The translations under genes and the position numbers were made by a program. Under the pieces are notes generated by a model. That model searched no databases, was not told the DNA's origin, and saw only the letters and a program-made list of their open reading frames with translations. Shown here piece after piece: positions 54,250-62,933 of a DNA stretch of 63,633 nt. The stretch is from Flavobacteriales bacterium. GTDB lineage: Bacteria > Bacteroidota > Bacteroidia > CAIKAF01. The DNA is taken from contig JANWWQ010000008.1 of the NCBI GenBank assembly GCA_025055635.1, positions 1 through 63,633 of the forward strand. Reading direction: 5' to 3'. How positions within the stretch are numbered: position 1 is the stretch's first letter; every line of letters begins with the position of its first letter.

Positions 54250-54300
54250 GTCACACGGCTGTGGGCTGTGTGACCTCCGTGGAGGCACACAGTCAAGGAA
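54250..54300 (+). promoter_or_regulatory. Two overlapping, mutually exclusive hairpins in the mgtC 5' region
   Basis: Hairpin A pairs GTCACAC (54250-54256) with GTGTGAC (54268-54274). Hairpin B pairs CTGTGTG (54266-54272) with CACACAG (54286-54292), enclosing an inner CCTCC/GGAGG stem (54274-54285) with one bulged A. Both use 54268-54272, so only one can form. A ribosome-binding-like AAGGAA (54295-54300) lies just before the ATG at 54307. The layout resembles an attenuator or riboswitch expression platform, though protein binding to the palindrome is equally possible. Confidence 0.45.
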
Positions 54301-54306
54301 CCGTAT

Positions 54307-55029
54307 ATGACGCTGCAAGAATTCGTTTTACGCATTGTGGTGGCCCTCCTTTTAGGAGCGGCTGTGGGGTTGGAACGTCAGTGGCGCCAGAAAAGTGCGG
54401 GCCTCCGCACCAATACTTTGGTCTCCCTGGGCGCCGCCGCATTTACTCTTATATCCTTTACACTCACCAAAGAAACGGAAGGTTCCTTGAGGGGCGATGT
54501 TACGCGCATCATAGGTCAGATTGTAACAGGTATCGGGTTTTTAGGAGCCGGCGTCATTATGAAGGATGGCCTTAACGTACAGGGGCTCAATACGGCGGCC
54601 ACCATCTGGTGCTCCGCAGCCGTGGGTGCTCTATCAGGTGTAGGCCTCTATGGAGAGGCTGCTTTTGTGGCAGGGCTGGTGGTTTTGGTACACCTGGCAT
54701 TCCGTCCGCTTGGCCTACTGCTCAACAGGATGCCCACACTGAAGGATGACAACGGGCAATTAATCTATATTTTCAGAATTCGCTGTAAGGAGCAGGTTGA
54801 AAATTACCTCAGGGTCATGATTATATCTGCCCTCAAAAAAGATCCGCATCTACGGCTCCGGTCGCTTAAGAGCAGCGACAATGGCAGTGCAGGGTATTCC
54901 CATATTGAAGCCGAAGTTTTGGCTTTTGGCCGCCATGACACGGAAATGGAGCAGTTGGCAGGGATGCTTACCATGGAATATGGCGTCACAGAAGTCAGTT
55001 GGCTGGTGAGCAATAAAAACGAAGAATGA
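54307..55029 (+). CDS. mgtC: MgtC/SapB-family membrane protein
   Basis: A 240-residue protein. Five hydrophobic segments span about residues 5-140, with the family motifs LLGAAVGLERQWRQKSAGLRTNTLVSLGAA, shortened here to its core AAVGLERQ and GLRTNTLVSLGAA, plus GIGFLGAGVIMKDG and GLNTAATIWCSAAVG. The C-terminal soluble part (about 155-240) is ACT-like. MgtC proteins modulate magnesium homeostasis or act on F-ATPase in pathogens; environmental members are likely Mg- or envelope-related. mgtE follows by nine bases. A paired-hairpin leader precedes it. Confidence 0.9.
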   Translation: MTLQEFVLRIVVALLLGAAVGLERQWRQKSAGLRTNTLVSLGAAAFTLISFTLTKETEGSLRGDVTRIIGQIVTGIGFLGAGVIMKDGLNVQGLNTAATIWCSAAVGALSGVGLYGEAAFVAGLVVLVHLAFRPLGLLLNRMPTLKDDNGQLIYIFRIRCKEQVENYLRVMIISALKKDPHLRLRSLKSSDNGSAGYSHIEAEVLAFGRHDTEMEQLAGMLTMEYGVTEVSWLVSNKNEE

Positions 55030-55038
55030 AGATCGTCC

Positions 55039-56421
55039 ATGAAACCAGAAGAACTGAAAAAACTGACCGAAGAATTTTCGCAGATTGACCGCATCATTGA
55101 AATGGTGCCGGCCCTTCGCAAAATGCCTGTCGTGGAAGTTGGCGAAATTCTTCAGGCACTCCAGGATGAGCATGTATTTTTTGTATTGGAGCATTTTCCA
55201 TTGCGGGAACAGGGGCTCCTTTTTGCCGAATTCCCCATGGCGCGCCAATTAGATTTTTTTAGAACCATTTCCCGGAAAAGATTCGCTGAAGTTTTTGAAC
55301 ACATGCCTTCGGATATCAGGGTAGATTTTTTCCAGCATCTCACTCAGGATGAACAGGCTGCCTTGCTGCCCTATCTTTCCAAAAAAGTTCGGGAAGATGT
55401 GATCCACCTCAGCGCCTATCCCCCAGATACAGCTGGGGGTATCATGAGCACCGATTTTGCCACGGTGCGACGCGATATGACCTGTGCCGAAGCCATTCTT
55501 AAAGTGCGCAAAGATGCACCTTCCAAAAAAACTATTTATTATATCTACGTCGTAGACGACAACCAAATAATGCTGGGTTTTATTACGCTAAAAGATCTCA
55601 TTATGGCCAGTCCTGACTCATTTGTAGCGGATGTACTACATACCGATTTTGTATATGTCACAGGAGAGGACCCGCGTGAAAAAGTAGCGCAGATGATTGA
55701 GAAATACGATTTGGTGGCTATTCCAGTTCTGAACAAGGAGAGTCAGTTGGTCGGTATCGTCACGCACGAGGAAGCGCTGGAGGTCATTCAGGCCGAACAT
55801 ACCGAGGAGATGCAAAAGTTTATGGGCATCATGGAGGCCTCAGAGAGGTTCGACTATTTGGGTCTTTCCTCTTTTTCACATTTTCGCAAACGCGTGGTAT
55901 GGTTGGTTTACTTAGCTGCTATTGGAATCATCTCCGGCCTAATTATACACCATTACGAAGCAGCCCTTCAAAAGTTGTTGATACTCGCTTTATATATGCC
56001 TATGGTTGCCGATACGGGAGGAAATGCCGAGAGCCAATCTGCAACAGTGGTGGTGAGAGCCTTGGCATTGGGTCAGATAACCCCCCGTCATGGGCTGCAC
56101 ATCCTTTGGAAAGAAACCTGTATATCCTCCTTTTTAGCAATTTGTTTGGGTTTGTTAGTTTTTGGCAATGTGCTTTTTTTGAGCTGGGAAACGGAAATTC
56201 CCTCGCAGTTTTCCTTGGGTGAAATTGCTTTAACAATTTCTCTGGCCTTATCCCTTCAAGTCGTTTCTGCTACGATTATCGGCGCTGCATTACCCTTATT
56301 GGTGAAACGATTCGGAGGCGATCCCGCAGTGGCAGCCAGCCCGGCTATTACAACGATAGTAGATATAACCGGCTTGCTGATATATTTTACTTTAGCAAAC
56401 ACCCTATTAGACATTATTTGA
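55039..56421 (+). CDS. mgtE: Magnesium transporter MgtE
   Basis: A 460-residue Mg2+ channel. It has an N-terminal helical superhelix domain (about 20-135), two CBS domains (about 140-265; GGIMSTDFATVRRDMTCAEA and TEYVTGEDPR-like region DFVYVTGEDPREKVAQMIE) and a five-helix pore domain (about 290-460). The latter carries PMVADTGGNAESQSATVVVRAL and the SPAITTIVDITGLLIYF ion-path motif. CBS domains gate by sensing cytosolic Mg2+. Together with mgtC this forms a magnesium module; the RND operon follows eight bases later. Confidence 0.93.
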   Translation: MKPEELKKLTEEFSQIDRIIEMVPALRKMPVVEVGEILQALQDEHVFFVLEHFPLREQGLLFAEFPMARQLDFFRTISRKRFAEVFEHMPSDIRVDFFQHLTQDEQAALLPYLSKKVREDVIHLSAYPPDTAGGIMSTDFATVRRDMTCAEAILKVRKDAPSKKTIYYIYVVDDNQIMLGFITLKDLIMASPDSFVADVLHTDFVYVTGEDPREKVAQMIEKYDLVAIPVLNKESQLVGIVTHEEALEVIQAEHTEEMQKFMGIMEASERFDYLGLSSFSHFRKRVVWLVYLAAIGIISGLIIHHYEAALQKLLILALYMPMVADTGGNAESQSATVVVRALALGQITPRHGLHILWKETCISSFLAICLGLLVFGNVLFLSWETEIPSQFSLGEIALTISLALSLQVVSATIIGAALPLLVKRFGGDPAVAASPAITTIVDITGLLIYFTLANTLLDII

Positions 56422-56429
56422 AAATATAA

Positions 56430-57548
56430 GTGATGAAAAAAAATATTTTTTTGTTTTCATTTCTATGGCCTTTCGTGTTCGCAAATTCCTGCGGACGTAA
56501 AAAAGACCTGGGCGAGACACCTCAAATCATTGCCCGCGGCGATACCGTCATCGTTGAAGAGGGAGCCTCCGTCCTTGAAAAAATTAAGGAAACCATGGTC
56601 GCAGAGCAGGATTTTAACCTGGAGTTAGTAACAGCGGGTACAGTGAAGGCCATTCCTAATCTGTATGCGGAAATTGCCCCGCCTTTCTCCGGCCGCGTAA
56701 CAAAAGTTTATTTGAAGCTAGGAATGAAAACCCAACCCGGGACACCCTTGTTTGAGCTTGTTTCTCCAGAATTCATAGAAGCCCAAAAGATTTATTTCCA
56801 AGCAAAATCGGAACTGGAATCAGCCCGCCTTGCTTTGAAGCGGGAGCAGGACCTAAGAGCCAAGGGGGTGGGAGCCGAACGCGATCTAGAAGAAGCGGAA
56901 ACCCGTTATCAAGTGAAAGAGAAGGAATACCAAAACGCCCTGGCAGGTTTGAAAATTTTTGGTGTAGATGTGGAAAAGCTTGTATTTGGACAACCGCTGG
57001 TCATTACCTCTCCTATTGCAGGGGAAGTTATAGATAACGAAGTGGTAAACGGCCACTACATCAGAGCCGATGATCCGCCCCGTGCCAAGGTGGCAGAACT
57101 CAGCCGGGTATGGGTGGTAGGGATGGTAAAGGAAAAAGATATTCGATTTGTTCATGAACAGGATTCGGCTGAAATAACGGTAGCGGCTTATCCAGGAAAA
57201 AAGTTTTTGGGTAAAGTATTTCATATAGACGAAGTGGTAGATGAAGATACTCGCAGCATTCAGGTGCTGGTGGAGTGCGACAACCACGATCACTTTCTGA
57301 AACCGGGTATGTATGCCTCCGTGAAGTTCAAAAATCCCCCCATAAAAGCCATTTTCGTTCCCGCCAAGGCCTTATTACAGAATAATGAAAAAAGTTATCT
57401 TTTTTTAAAAATTAAAGATAGGATTTACGTAAAAAGATTTGTAGAAACAGGGTTATCTAAAGATGACATGGTTTTGATCACCCATGGTTTGCAACCCGGA
57501 GAGACCGTCATTTCAGAGGGGGCTTTTTATCTCCTTGAAGCACAATAG
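56430..57548 (+). CDS. RND efflux periplasmic adaptor (CzcB/CusB-like)
   Basis: A 372-residue membrane-fusion protein. It has a lipoprotein-type signal (ending ANSC), then a biotinyl-lipoyl-like segment (LYAEIAPPFSGRVTKVYLKLG), a helical hairpin (about 110-175; FQAKSELESARLALKREQDL) and beta-barrel parts (AVYPGKKFLGKVFHIDEVVDEDTRSI-like, DNHDHFLKPGMYASVKF). Metal-efflux adaptors of this type connect the inner-membrane RND pump to TolC-type proteins. It is the first gene of the czc-type trio, 47 bases before czcA. Confidence 0.9.
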   Translation: MMKKNIFLFSFLWPFVFANSCGRKKDLGETPQIIARGDTVIVEEGASVLEKIKETMVAEQDFNLELVTAGTVKAIPNLYAEIAPPFSGRVTKVYLKLGMKTQPGTPLFELVSPEFIEAQKIYFQAKSELESARLALKREQDLRAKGVGAERDLEEAETRYQVKEKEYQNALAGLKIFGVDVEKLVFGQPLVITSPIAGEVIDNEVVNGHYIRADDPPRAKVAELSRVWVVGMVKEKDIRFVHEQDSAEITVAAYPGKKFLGKVFHIDEVVDEDTRSIQVLVECDNHDHFLKPGMYASVKFKNPPIKAIFVPAKALLQNNEKSYLFLKIKDRIYVKRFVETGLSKDDMVLITHGLQPGETVISEGAFYLLEAQ

Positions 57549-57595
57549 TAAATGAAAGTATTGGGGAAAAATTCGTCATATTTTAATGAATCCCA

Positions 57596-60500
57596 ATGAA
57601 TAAACTTTTTCGCACCACTCTTTCTAAACGTTGGCTTATAGCCGCATTATTTGTATTAATTGGAATATTTGGATACTATTCCTGGAACCAGTTATATATA
57701 GAAGCCTACCCAGATATAGGGGATGTTACCTCCCAGGTAGTGACGCAGGTGCCGGGGCTGGCTGCCGAAGAAGTGGAGCAGCAAATTACCATACCCATTG
57801 AAAGGGCCATTAATGGTCTGCCGGGTATGCACGTGATGCGGAGCAAAAGCACCTTCGGCCTATCCATGGTCACCATCGTATTTGAGGACGGCGTGGATGA
57901 TTACTGGGCGCGTGCGCGCATCCAGGAAAGATTGGCCGATCTGGAGCTGCCATACGGAGCCACCCCTGCTCTGGATCCTCTCACGTCCCCCACAGGCGAA
58001 ATTTTCCGATACATCATTGAAAGTAAAACCCACGATTTGCGGGAAATCACTGACCTGCAGCATTTTGTCATCATTCCGCGCATCAAGCAGGTACCGGGCG
58101 TGGCCGACGTCACCAACTTTGGTGGTATTACGACCCAATACCAAGTAGAACTGGATCCGCGAAAAATGGAACAATTTAACGTCTCTCTTCGGGAAGTGGT
58201 GGAAACAATAGAAAAAAATAATGCCAACGCAGGGGGGAGTATGGTAAATCGCGGAGACCAAGCCTATGTGGTACGTGGTATTGGTTTGGTACGCACGCTG
58301 GAAGATATGGAAAGGATTGTTGTAAAATCCGTTAAGGGCGTACCAATATATCTAAGTGATTTGGGAAAGATAAAATACGGCAATCTTGAACGAAAAGGGG
58401 CCTTGGGATATTCTGACAAACGCGGGGTGGACTACGAGGACAATATTGAGGGCATCGTTTTACTGTTGAAACACCAAAACCCTTCGGAAGTCCTGAAAGG
58501 TGTTCATGAAGCTATAGATGAGTTGAATAACGAAATACTACCGGAAGGCGTAAAAATTCATCCATTTCTTGACCGAACCCATCTCGTAGAGGCCACTCTC
58601 CACACGGTCACTAAAACGCTTTTGGAAGGGATAGGATTGGTGATCGTGGTACTTATTTTATTCCTGGGGAGTTGGCGCAGCGCTATACTGGTGGCAGTAA
58701 CTATCCCCATCTCGCTTCTAGTGGCTTTTATACTAATGCATTTTACCGACATTCCTGCCAACCTCCTTTCACTTGGGGCGATTGATTTCGGAATTATTGT
58801 GGATGGTTCCATCGTCATGCTAGAAAGCATTCTGAAGTTGAGGGAGGAGGATGAGGGCCTTCATCTCACGGAAGCGTCGGTGGTAAAACGGATTAAAGAA
58901 GTAGCCCGACCGATTTTTTTCGCCACTGTTATCATCATTACGGCTTACTTACCCTTATTTGCCTTTGAGCGCGTGGAGCGCAAATTATTTACTCCCATGG
59001 CCTTCACTGTGGGGTACGCTTTATTTGGCGCCCTTTTAGTGGCCCTTTTTCTCATCCCTGGAATGGCTTTTCAGGTCTATCAAAAACCTCAGAAAGTTTT
59101 TCATAACCGATTTCTGGATAAGTTAAAGACTCTTTATCAAAAAAGAATGGAAAAAATAATCTCGAATCCTCGTAAGGCACTGATACCCTATTCTTCAATA
59201 TTAGCAGGCGCCGGCTTGTGTACCTATTTAGTAGGTAAGGATTTTTTACCTCCTTTGGACGAAGGTTCCATTTGGTTGCAGGTTTCGTTGCCGCCGGGAA
59301 TCACCCTAGAAAAAGCCAAAGAGATGAGTAATGAACTGCGGCGCGTTACTTTACAATTTGACGAGGTTACCTACATGATGGTACAGGCTGGCCGCAACGA
59401 CGACGGCACCGATGCTTGGACACCTTCCCACTTGGAATGCAGTATTGGACTGAAGCCTTATAACCAATGGAAACCCGGTAAAACCAAAGCCGATCTAATC
59501 AATGAGCTGGACGCCACCTATAAAAAGATGCCAGGCTACAATATTGCTTTCAGCCAGCCTATGATTGATGGCGTCATGGACAAGATTGCGGGGGCCCACA
59601 GCGAACTGGTGGTAAAAGTCTTTGGAGATGACTTCCGGGAAAATCGCCGCATAGCCGAGGATATACTGAAAACCCTTCGTACCGTGAAAGGGGCTGTAGA
59701 TTTAGCCATTGACCAAGAGCCACCGCTTCCTCAAATACAAATAATAGCAGATCGGCAAAAAATTGCTCAATATGGCCTCAACGTAGAAGATGTGGCGGAA
59801 CTCATAGAAGTGGCTATAGGCGGAAAAGCGGTTTCCCAAATTTTTGTGGGTGTAAAGTCCTATGATATCATCTGCCGGTATAGGGAAGATAGCCGTAATA
59901 CACCCGAAAAAATTGGTAATCTAATGCTCACCAATGCCGACGGGGCCCGCATCCCTCTGTCTCAGGTTTGCGAAGTAAAACTCAACACAGGGGAGAGTAC
60001 TATTTGTAGGGAAAACAACAAGAGACATTTGACGGTAAGGCTCAATTTAAGGGGCCGCGATCTGAGTTCATTTTTAAAAGAAGCCCGTGAAAAAATTGAG
60101 AAAGAAGTAAAATATGATCACGACAGGTATAAAATAGTATGGGGCGGTCAATTTGAAAATCAGCAAAGGGCCTACAGGCACCTGGCTGTCATTGTACCTA
60201 TGGCACTGGCCATTATGTTCGTCCTGTTATACGGCGCATTTGGTACTTTTCGGCAGGCAGGGCTTCTGATGAGCGTGGTGCCGCTAGCCGTTTGCGGCGG
60301 TATGCTGGCCCTTGTGCTGCGAGGCATGACACTGAATGTCTCTTCCGCTGTGGGATTTATCGCATTGTTTGGCGTGGCTATCCAGAACGGTGTAATTATG
60401 ATCTCCCATATTAATAGCCTGCGCCGAGCTGGTATGGAACTAAGTCAGGCGGTCATCCTTGGCGCCCGCGATAGGCTCCGGCCCGTGCTGATGACGGCTA

Positions 60501-60676
60501 CTGTGGCCATTCTGGGATTGCTGCCGGCTTCCCTGACCACCGGCATAGGAAGTGATGTACAGAGGCCATTGGCTACGGTAATTGTTTATGGATTGATGTT
60601 CTCTACCGTAATTACCTTGTTTCTTCTGCCTCCTATGTACTATATGTTAGAAAAAAGATGGGGAAAAAATATATAA
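57596..60676 (+). CDS. Heavy-metal RND efflux pump (CzcA/CusA family)
   Basis: A 1026-residue inner-membrane antiporter with 12 membrane helices and two large periplasmic loops. The signature of the heavy-metal branch is in TM4: Asp397, Asp403 and Glu410 in GAIDFGIIVDGSIVMLES, with exactly the D-x5-D-x6-E spacing of CzcA (D402, D408, E415). Other motifs: GLAAEEVEQQITIPIERAI near the N-terminus, FLPPLDEGSIWLQVSLPPG after TM7 and GVAIQNGVIMISHINSLR. The substrate may be Co/Zn/Cd or Cu/Ag; the methionines characteristic of CusA were not checked. Confidence 0.95.
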   Translation: MNKLFRTTLSKRWLIAALFVLIGIFGYYSWNQLYIEAYPDIGDVTSQVVTQVPGLAAEEVEQQITIPIERAINGLPGMHVMRSKSTFGLSMVTIVFEDGVDDYWARARIQERLADLELPYGATPALDPLTSPTGEIFRYIIESKTHDLREITDLQHFVIIPRIKQVPGVADVTNFGGITTQYQVELDPRKMEQFNVSLREVVETIEKNNANAGGSMVNRGDQAYVVRGIGLVRTLEDMERIVVKSVKGVPIYLSDLGKIKYGNLERKGALGYSDKRGVDYEDNIEGIVLLLKHQNPSEVLKGVHEAIDELNNEILPEGVKIHPFLDRTHLVEATLHTVTKTLLEGIGLVIVVLILFLGSWRSAILVAVTIPISLLVAFILMHFTDIPANLLSLGAIDFGIIVDGSIVMLESILKLREEDEGLHLTEASVVKRIKEVARPIFFATVIIITAYLPLFAFERVERKLFTPMAFTVGYALFGALLVALFLIPGMAFQVYQKPQKVFHNRFLDKLKTLYQKRMEKIISNPRKALIPYSSILAGAGLCTYLVGKDFLPPLDEGSIWLQVSLPPGITLEKAKEMSNELRRVTLQFDEVTYMMVQAGRNDDGTDAWTPSHLECSIGLKPYNQWKPGKTKADLINELDATYKKMPGYNIAFSQPMIDGVMDKIAGAHSELVVKVFGDDFRENRRIAEDILKTLRTVKGAVDLAIDQEPPLPQIQIIADRQKIAQYGLNVEDVAELIEVAIGGKAVSQIFVGVKSYDIICRYREDSRNTPEKIGNLMLTNADGARIPLSQVCEVKLNTGESTICRENNKRHLTVRLNLRGRDLSSFLKEAREKIEKEVKYDHDRYKIVWGGQFENQQRAYRHLAVIVPMALAIMFVLLYGAFGTFRQAGLLMSVVPLAVCGGMLALVLRGMTLNVSSAVGFIALFGVAIQNGVIMISHINSLRRAGMELSQAVILGARDRLRPVLMTATVAILGLLPASLTTGIGSDVQRPLATVIVYGLMFSTVITLFLLPPMYYMLEKRWGKNI

Positions 60677-60716
60677 AAGTTCATTAATAACAATAAAAAT
60701 AAATTTATCATTAAAA

Positions 60717-62027
60717 ATGAAAAGAATATTTGCTAAAATTCGGCCGGAAGAAATATATTTAGTTGTAAGCCTAGTCCCTTTTCTCTGGGTCTATTCAATC
60801 TGGTCTCAATCGGATACGTCCTTCCCCAAAAGAAAAATAAATTACTCGGAATATATCCACACAATAGCTGAAAAAAATTTTTCCTTCTTGGCTGAAAAAT
60901 TTAATGTACCTCTTTCCGAGGCTGGGGTTTTGACGGCTGGAATCAGGCCAGATCCAGAAATTGGTTTTGGGTATTTTGATAATAACCAGCGCCGGTTAAA
61001 CATGGGCAATGGGTTCACTTCAGAGCTTGCCTGGACATTGGAGTTAGGCGGAAAAAGAAAAGCCCGTCTGGATCTGGCCCAAAGTGAAGTGCTTTTGAAC
61101 CGTTATCTGTTGGCGGATTTTTGGCGAAACCTGCGGGCCGACGCCACCATTCAATATTTACAGGCTTTGCAGCGCCGGCGAATCCTGGAAGTACTGTACA
61201 ATTCCTATTTTACAATGAAAAGATTGGCCGAGACGGATAGCCTCCGTTACCGCCTGGGGGCCATCAATGAAGTGGATGCTCGTCAGAGCCGATTGGAAGC
61301 AGGAGCCCTTCTCAACGAGGTGTATCAAGCCGAGGCCGATTGGAAATCCACCTTGAGTCAATTGGCCGTTTTTATGGGTCGGCCTCAATCCGACACTTTA
61401 CTGATACCCGAAGGTTCCTTTGATCCTTTTGACCGTCAATTTACCTTGCCAGAACTCCTTACCACCGCTCTGAGCCAGCGTGCCGACCTGAAGGCTGCGC
61501 TCCAAAACAAAACCGTCGCCGAAAAATACCTGCAGGTGGTCCGTTCCCTTCGAATCCCAGACCTGGGGCTCAGCCTCTCCAACACCTATGCATCCTACAC
61601 CAGAAATGTGATTGCCCCTACACCCTCTTTCTATCAGGTTGCCGTGGGCATCAGCGTGCCCCTCAAATTTTCCAACAACCGGCCCGGCGAACTGAAAGCT
61701 GCCTTTTTGACCACACAACAAATGGAAGCTAGATACCATCAGGCCGAAATTGAAATTCAGAGTGAGGTGACACAGGCTTTTTTCAAATACCAGGCCCTAC
61801 GAAAGCAGGTGCAACAGTTCAACACAGGTTTACTGGCAGAAGCCAAAGCCATTCTGGAAGGGAAAATTTATAGTTATCAGCGCGGAGAAACCAATTTATT
61901 GGAAGTGCTCAATGCCCAACGCACATACAACGACCTGCAGCTCACTTATTATCAGACTTTATTTGATTTTGCTTCGGCTCTGGTGGAGTTGGAAAGAGCA
62001 GCAGGATTCTGGGACATTAACTTCTAA
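60717..62027 (+). CDS. TolC-family outer-membrane efflux channel (CzcC/CusC-like)
   Basis: A 436-residue protein with repeated helical hairpins: LAEKFNVPLSEAGVLTAGIRPDPEI, LGGKRKARLDLAQSEVLLNR and a second half with QRADLKAALQNKTVAEKYLQ and the YQRGETNLLEVLNAQRTYNDL motif of TolC proteins. The N-terminus is unusual: about 25 charged residues, then a hydrophobic segment (LVVSLVPFLWVYSIW), so the signal peptide may be atypical or the true start lies further in. It completes the tripartite efflux system 40 bases after czcA. Confidence 0.9.
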   Translation: MKRIFAKIRPEEIYLVVSLVPFLWVYSIWSQSDTSFPKRKINYSEYIHTIAEKNFSFLAEKFNVPLSEAGVLTAGIRPDPEIGFGYFDNNQRRLNMGNGFTSELAWTLELGGKRKARLDLAQSEVLLNRYLLADFWRNLRADATIQYLQALQRRRILEVLYNSYFTMKRLAETDSLRYRLGAINEVDARQSRLEAGALLNEVYQAEADWKSTLSQLAVFMGRPQSDTLLIPEGSFDPFDRQFTLPELLTTALSQRADLKAALQNKTVAEKYLQVVRSLRIPDLGLSLSNTYASYTRNVIAPTPSFYQVAVGISVPLKFSNNRPGELKAAFLTTQQMEARYHQAEIEIQSEVTQAFFKYQALRKQVQQFNTGLLAEAKAILEGKIYSYQRGETNLLEVLNAQRTYNDLQLTYYQTLFDFASALVELERAAGFWDINF

Positions 62028-62045
62028 TTATAGTTAGAGCTAATT

Positions 62046-62849
62046 ATGATATTGCAAAATAAAAAAGTTACAATTAAAATTTTAGCATTCTCATTTAATT
62101 TTTCATTAATATCTCTGTTTATAGCTTACCCTGGAATTTGCCAAGGAAATAAAAAAGCCGCGAAGGATAGTCTCTTTTCAGATGAAGCCTGGAAAAAAAC
62201 CATGGGCGATAAAGGAAAGATTTTCTTCGGCATCACCGCCGGCTATAATCTTAATAAATTCCATGGGAAGGAAATTTCCTATATTTTTAATAATTCCCAC
62301 ACGAACTGGTTATCAGGATTTCACGTGGGACTTCATGTGGAAACGCGGCTGAACCCCTTTCTTAGCTTTTTGCACGAAATTATGTATACGCGAAGAGGGG
62401 CAGGCGTTTCTATAGCCGACACGTTGGCTAGTTCCTACGTTTCCCGGTTGAGGACTGATTATGTGGACTGTTTTCCTTTTAATATAGCCTTTGGCTTCAG
62501 GGGTTTCAGAGTGTATGCTGGGCCTTACCTCAGCGGGCTCTTATCAGCGTCCTTGCTCAGGAAAGATCCAGCTGGCCGCTCATATTGGGATAAAACTATT
62601 TTCGGTACACCGGATAATTTTGAAACGCATGATAAATATCTACAAAAGTTGGATTATGGAGTCAACGCCGGGCTCACTTATTTTTCACCCTTCGGAGTTT
62701 TTGTACAAGCTCGTTATATGCATGGAATTTGTGATATTTTTCAATATGCTAATAGCTATACATTGGCCGACTCTAAAACCGACAAAATCAGGATATTTCA
62801 TCAAAATATCCTAGTATCCATCGGATACCGGATACCATCCAAAAAGTGA
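62046..62849 (+). CDS. Outer-membrane beta-barrel protein (PorT-like fold)
   Basis: A 267-residue exported protein with a signal peptide (about 1-33, ending ICQG). It has a strand-rich body with FFGITAGYNLNKFHG, GFHVGLHVETRLNPFLSFLHEIMYTRRG, FNIAFGFRGFRVYAGPYLSG and LDYGVNAGLTYFSPFGVFVQARY, matching the Bacteroidota porin-like/PorT family layout. It starts 19 bases after the TolC-type gene and is therefore probably part of the same transcript, suggesting a link with efflux or envelope stress. Function unknown. Confidence 0.75.
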   Translation: MILQNKKVTIKILAFSFNFSLISLFIAYPGICQGNKKAAKDSLFSDEAWKKTMGDKGKIFFGITAGYNLNKFHGKEISYIFNNSHTNWLSGFHVGLHVETRLNPFLSFLHEIMYTRRGAGVSIADTLASSYVSRLRTDYVDCFPFNIAFGFRGFRVYAGPYLSGLLSASLLRKDPAGRSYWDKTIFGTPDNFETHDKYLQKLDYGVNAGLTYFSPFGVFVQARYMHGICDIFQYANSYTLADSKTDKIRIFHQNILVSIGYRIPSKK

Positions 62850-62888
62850 CTTTCCATATTACTTCAATGTATTGGTAATCCTAGCCCA

Positions 62889-62896
62889 TAATTTTG
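62889..62896 (+). promoter_or_regulatory. -7-like box (TAATTTTG) before the DUF6029 gene
   Basis: Exact TAnnTTTG. The first ATG (62901) is four bases later and opens a 10-codon frame; the gene's own ATG (62920) is 23 bases later. Confidence 0.38.
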
Positions 62897-62933
62897 GGGC
62901 ATGCAATTATTTAAGGGGCATGCAATTTTTTAA
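62896..62933 (+). repeat. Imperfect 19-bp tandem duplication across the start of the DUF6029 gene
   Basis: 62896-62914 and 62915-62933 are two copies of a 19-base unit beginning GGGGCATGCAATT, differing at one base (A versus T). Each copy carries an ATG. Because 19 is not a multiple of three, the first ATG leads to a 10-codon reading frame that ends at TAA 62931-62933, while the second ATG (62920) starts the long gene. Confidence 0.85.

Noticed and set aside
54181-54306. Known magnesium M-box riboswitch in front of mgtC
   Set aside because: The region is too short and lacks the conserved M-box helices; only the two simple overlapping hairpins are present.
62901-62933. First ATG of the DUF6029 region as the gene start
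   Set aside because: Its frame ends after 10 codons; the second ATG at 62920 opens the signal peptide and the long frame.
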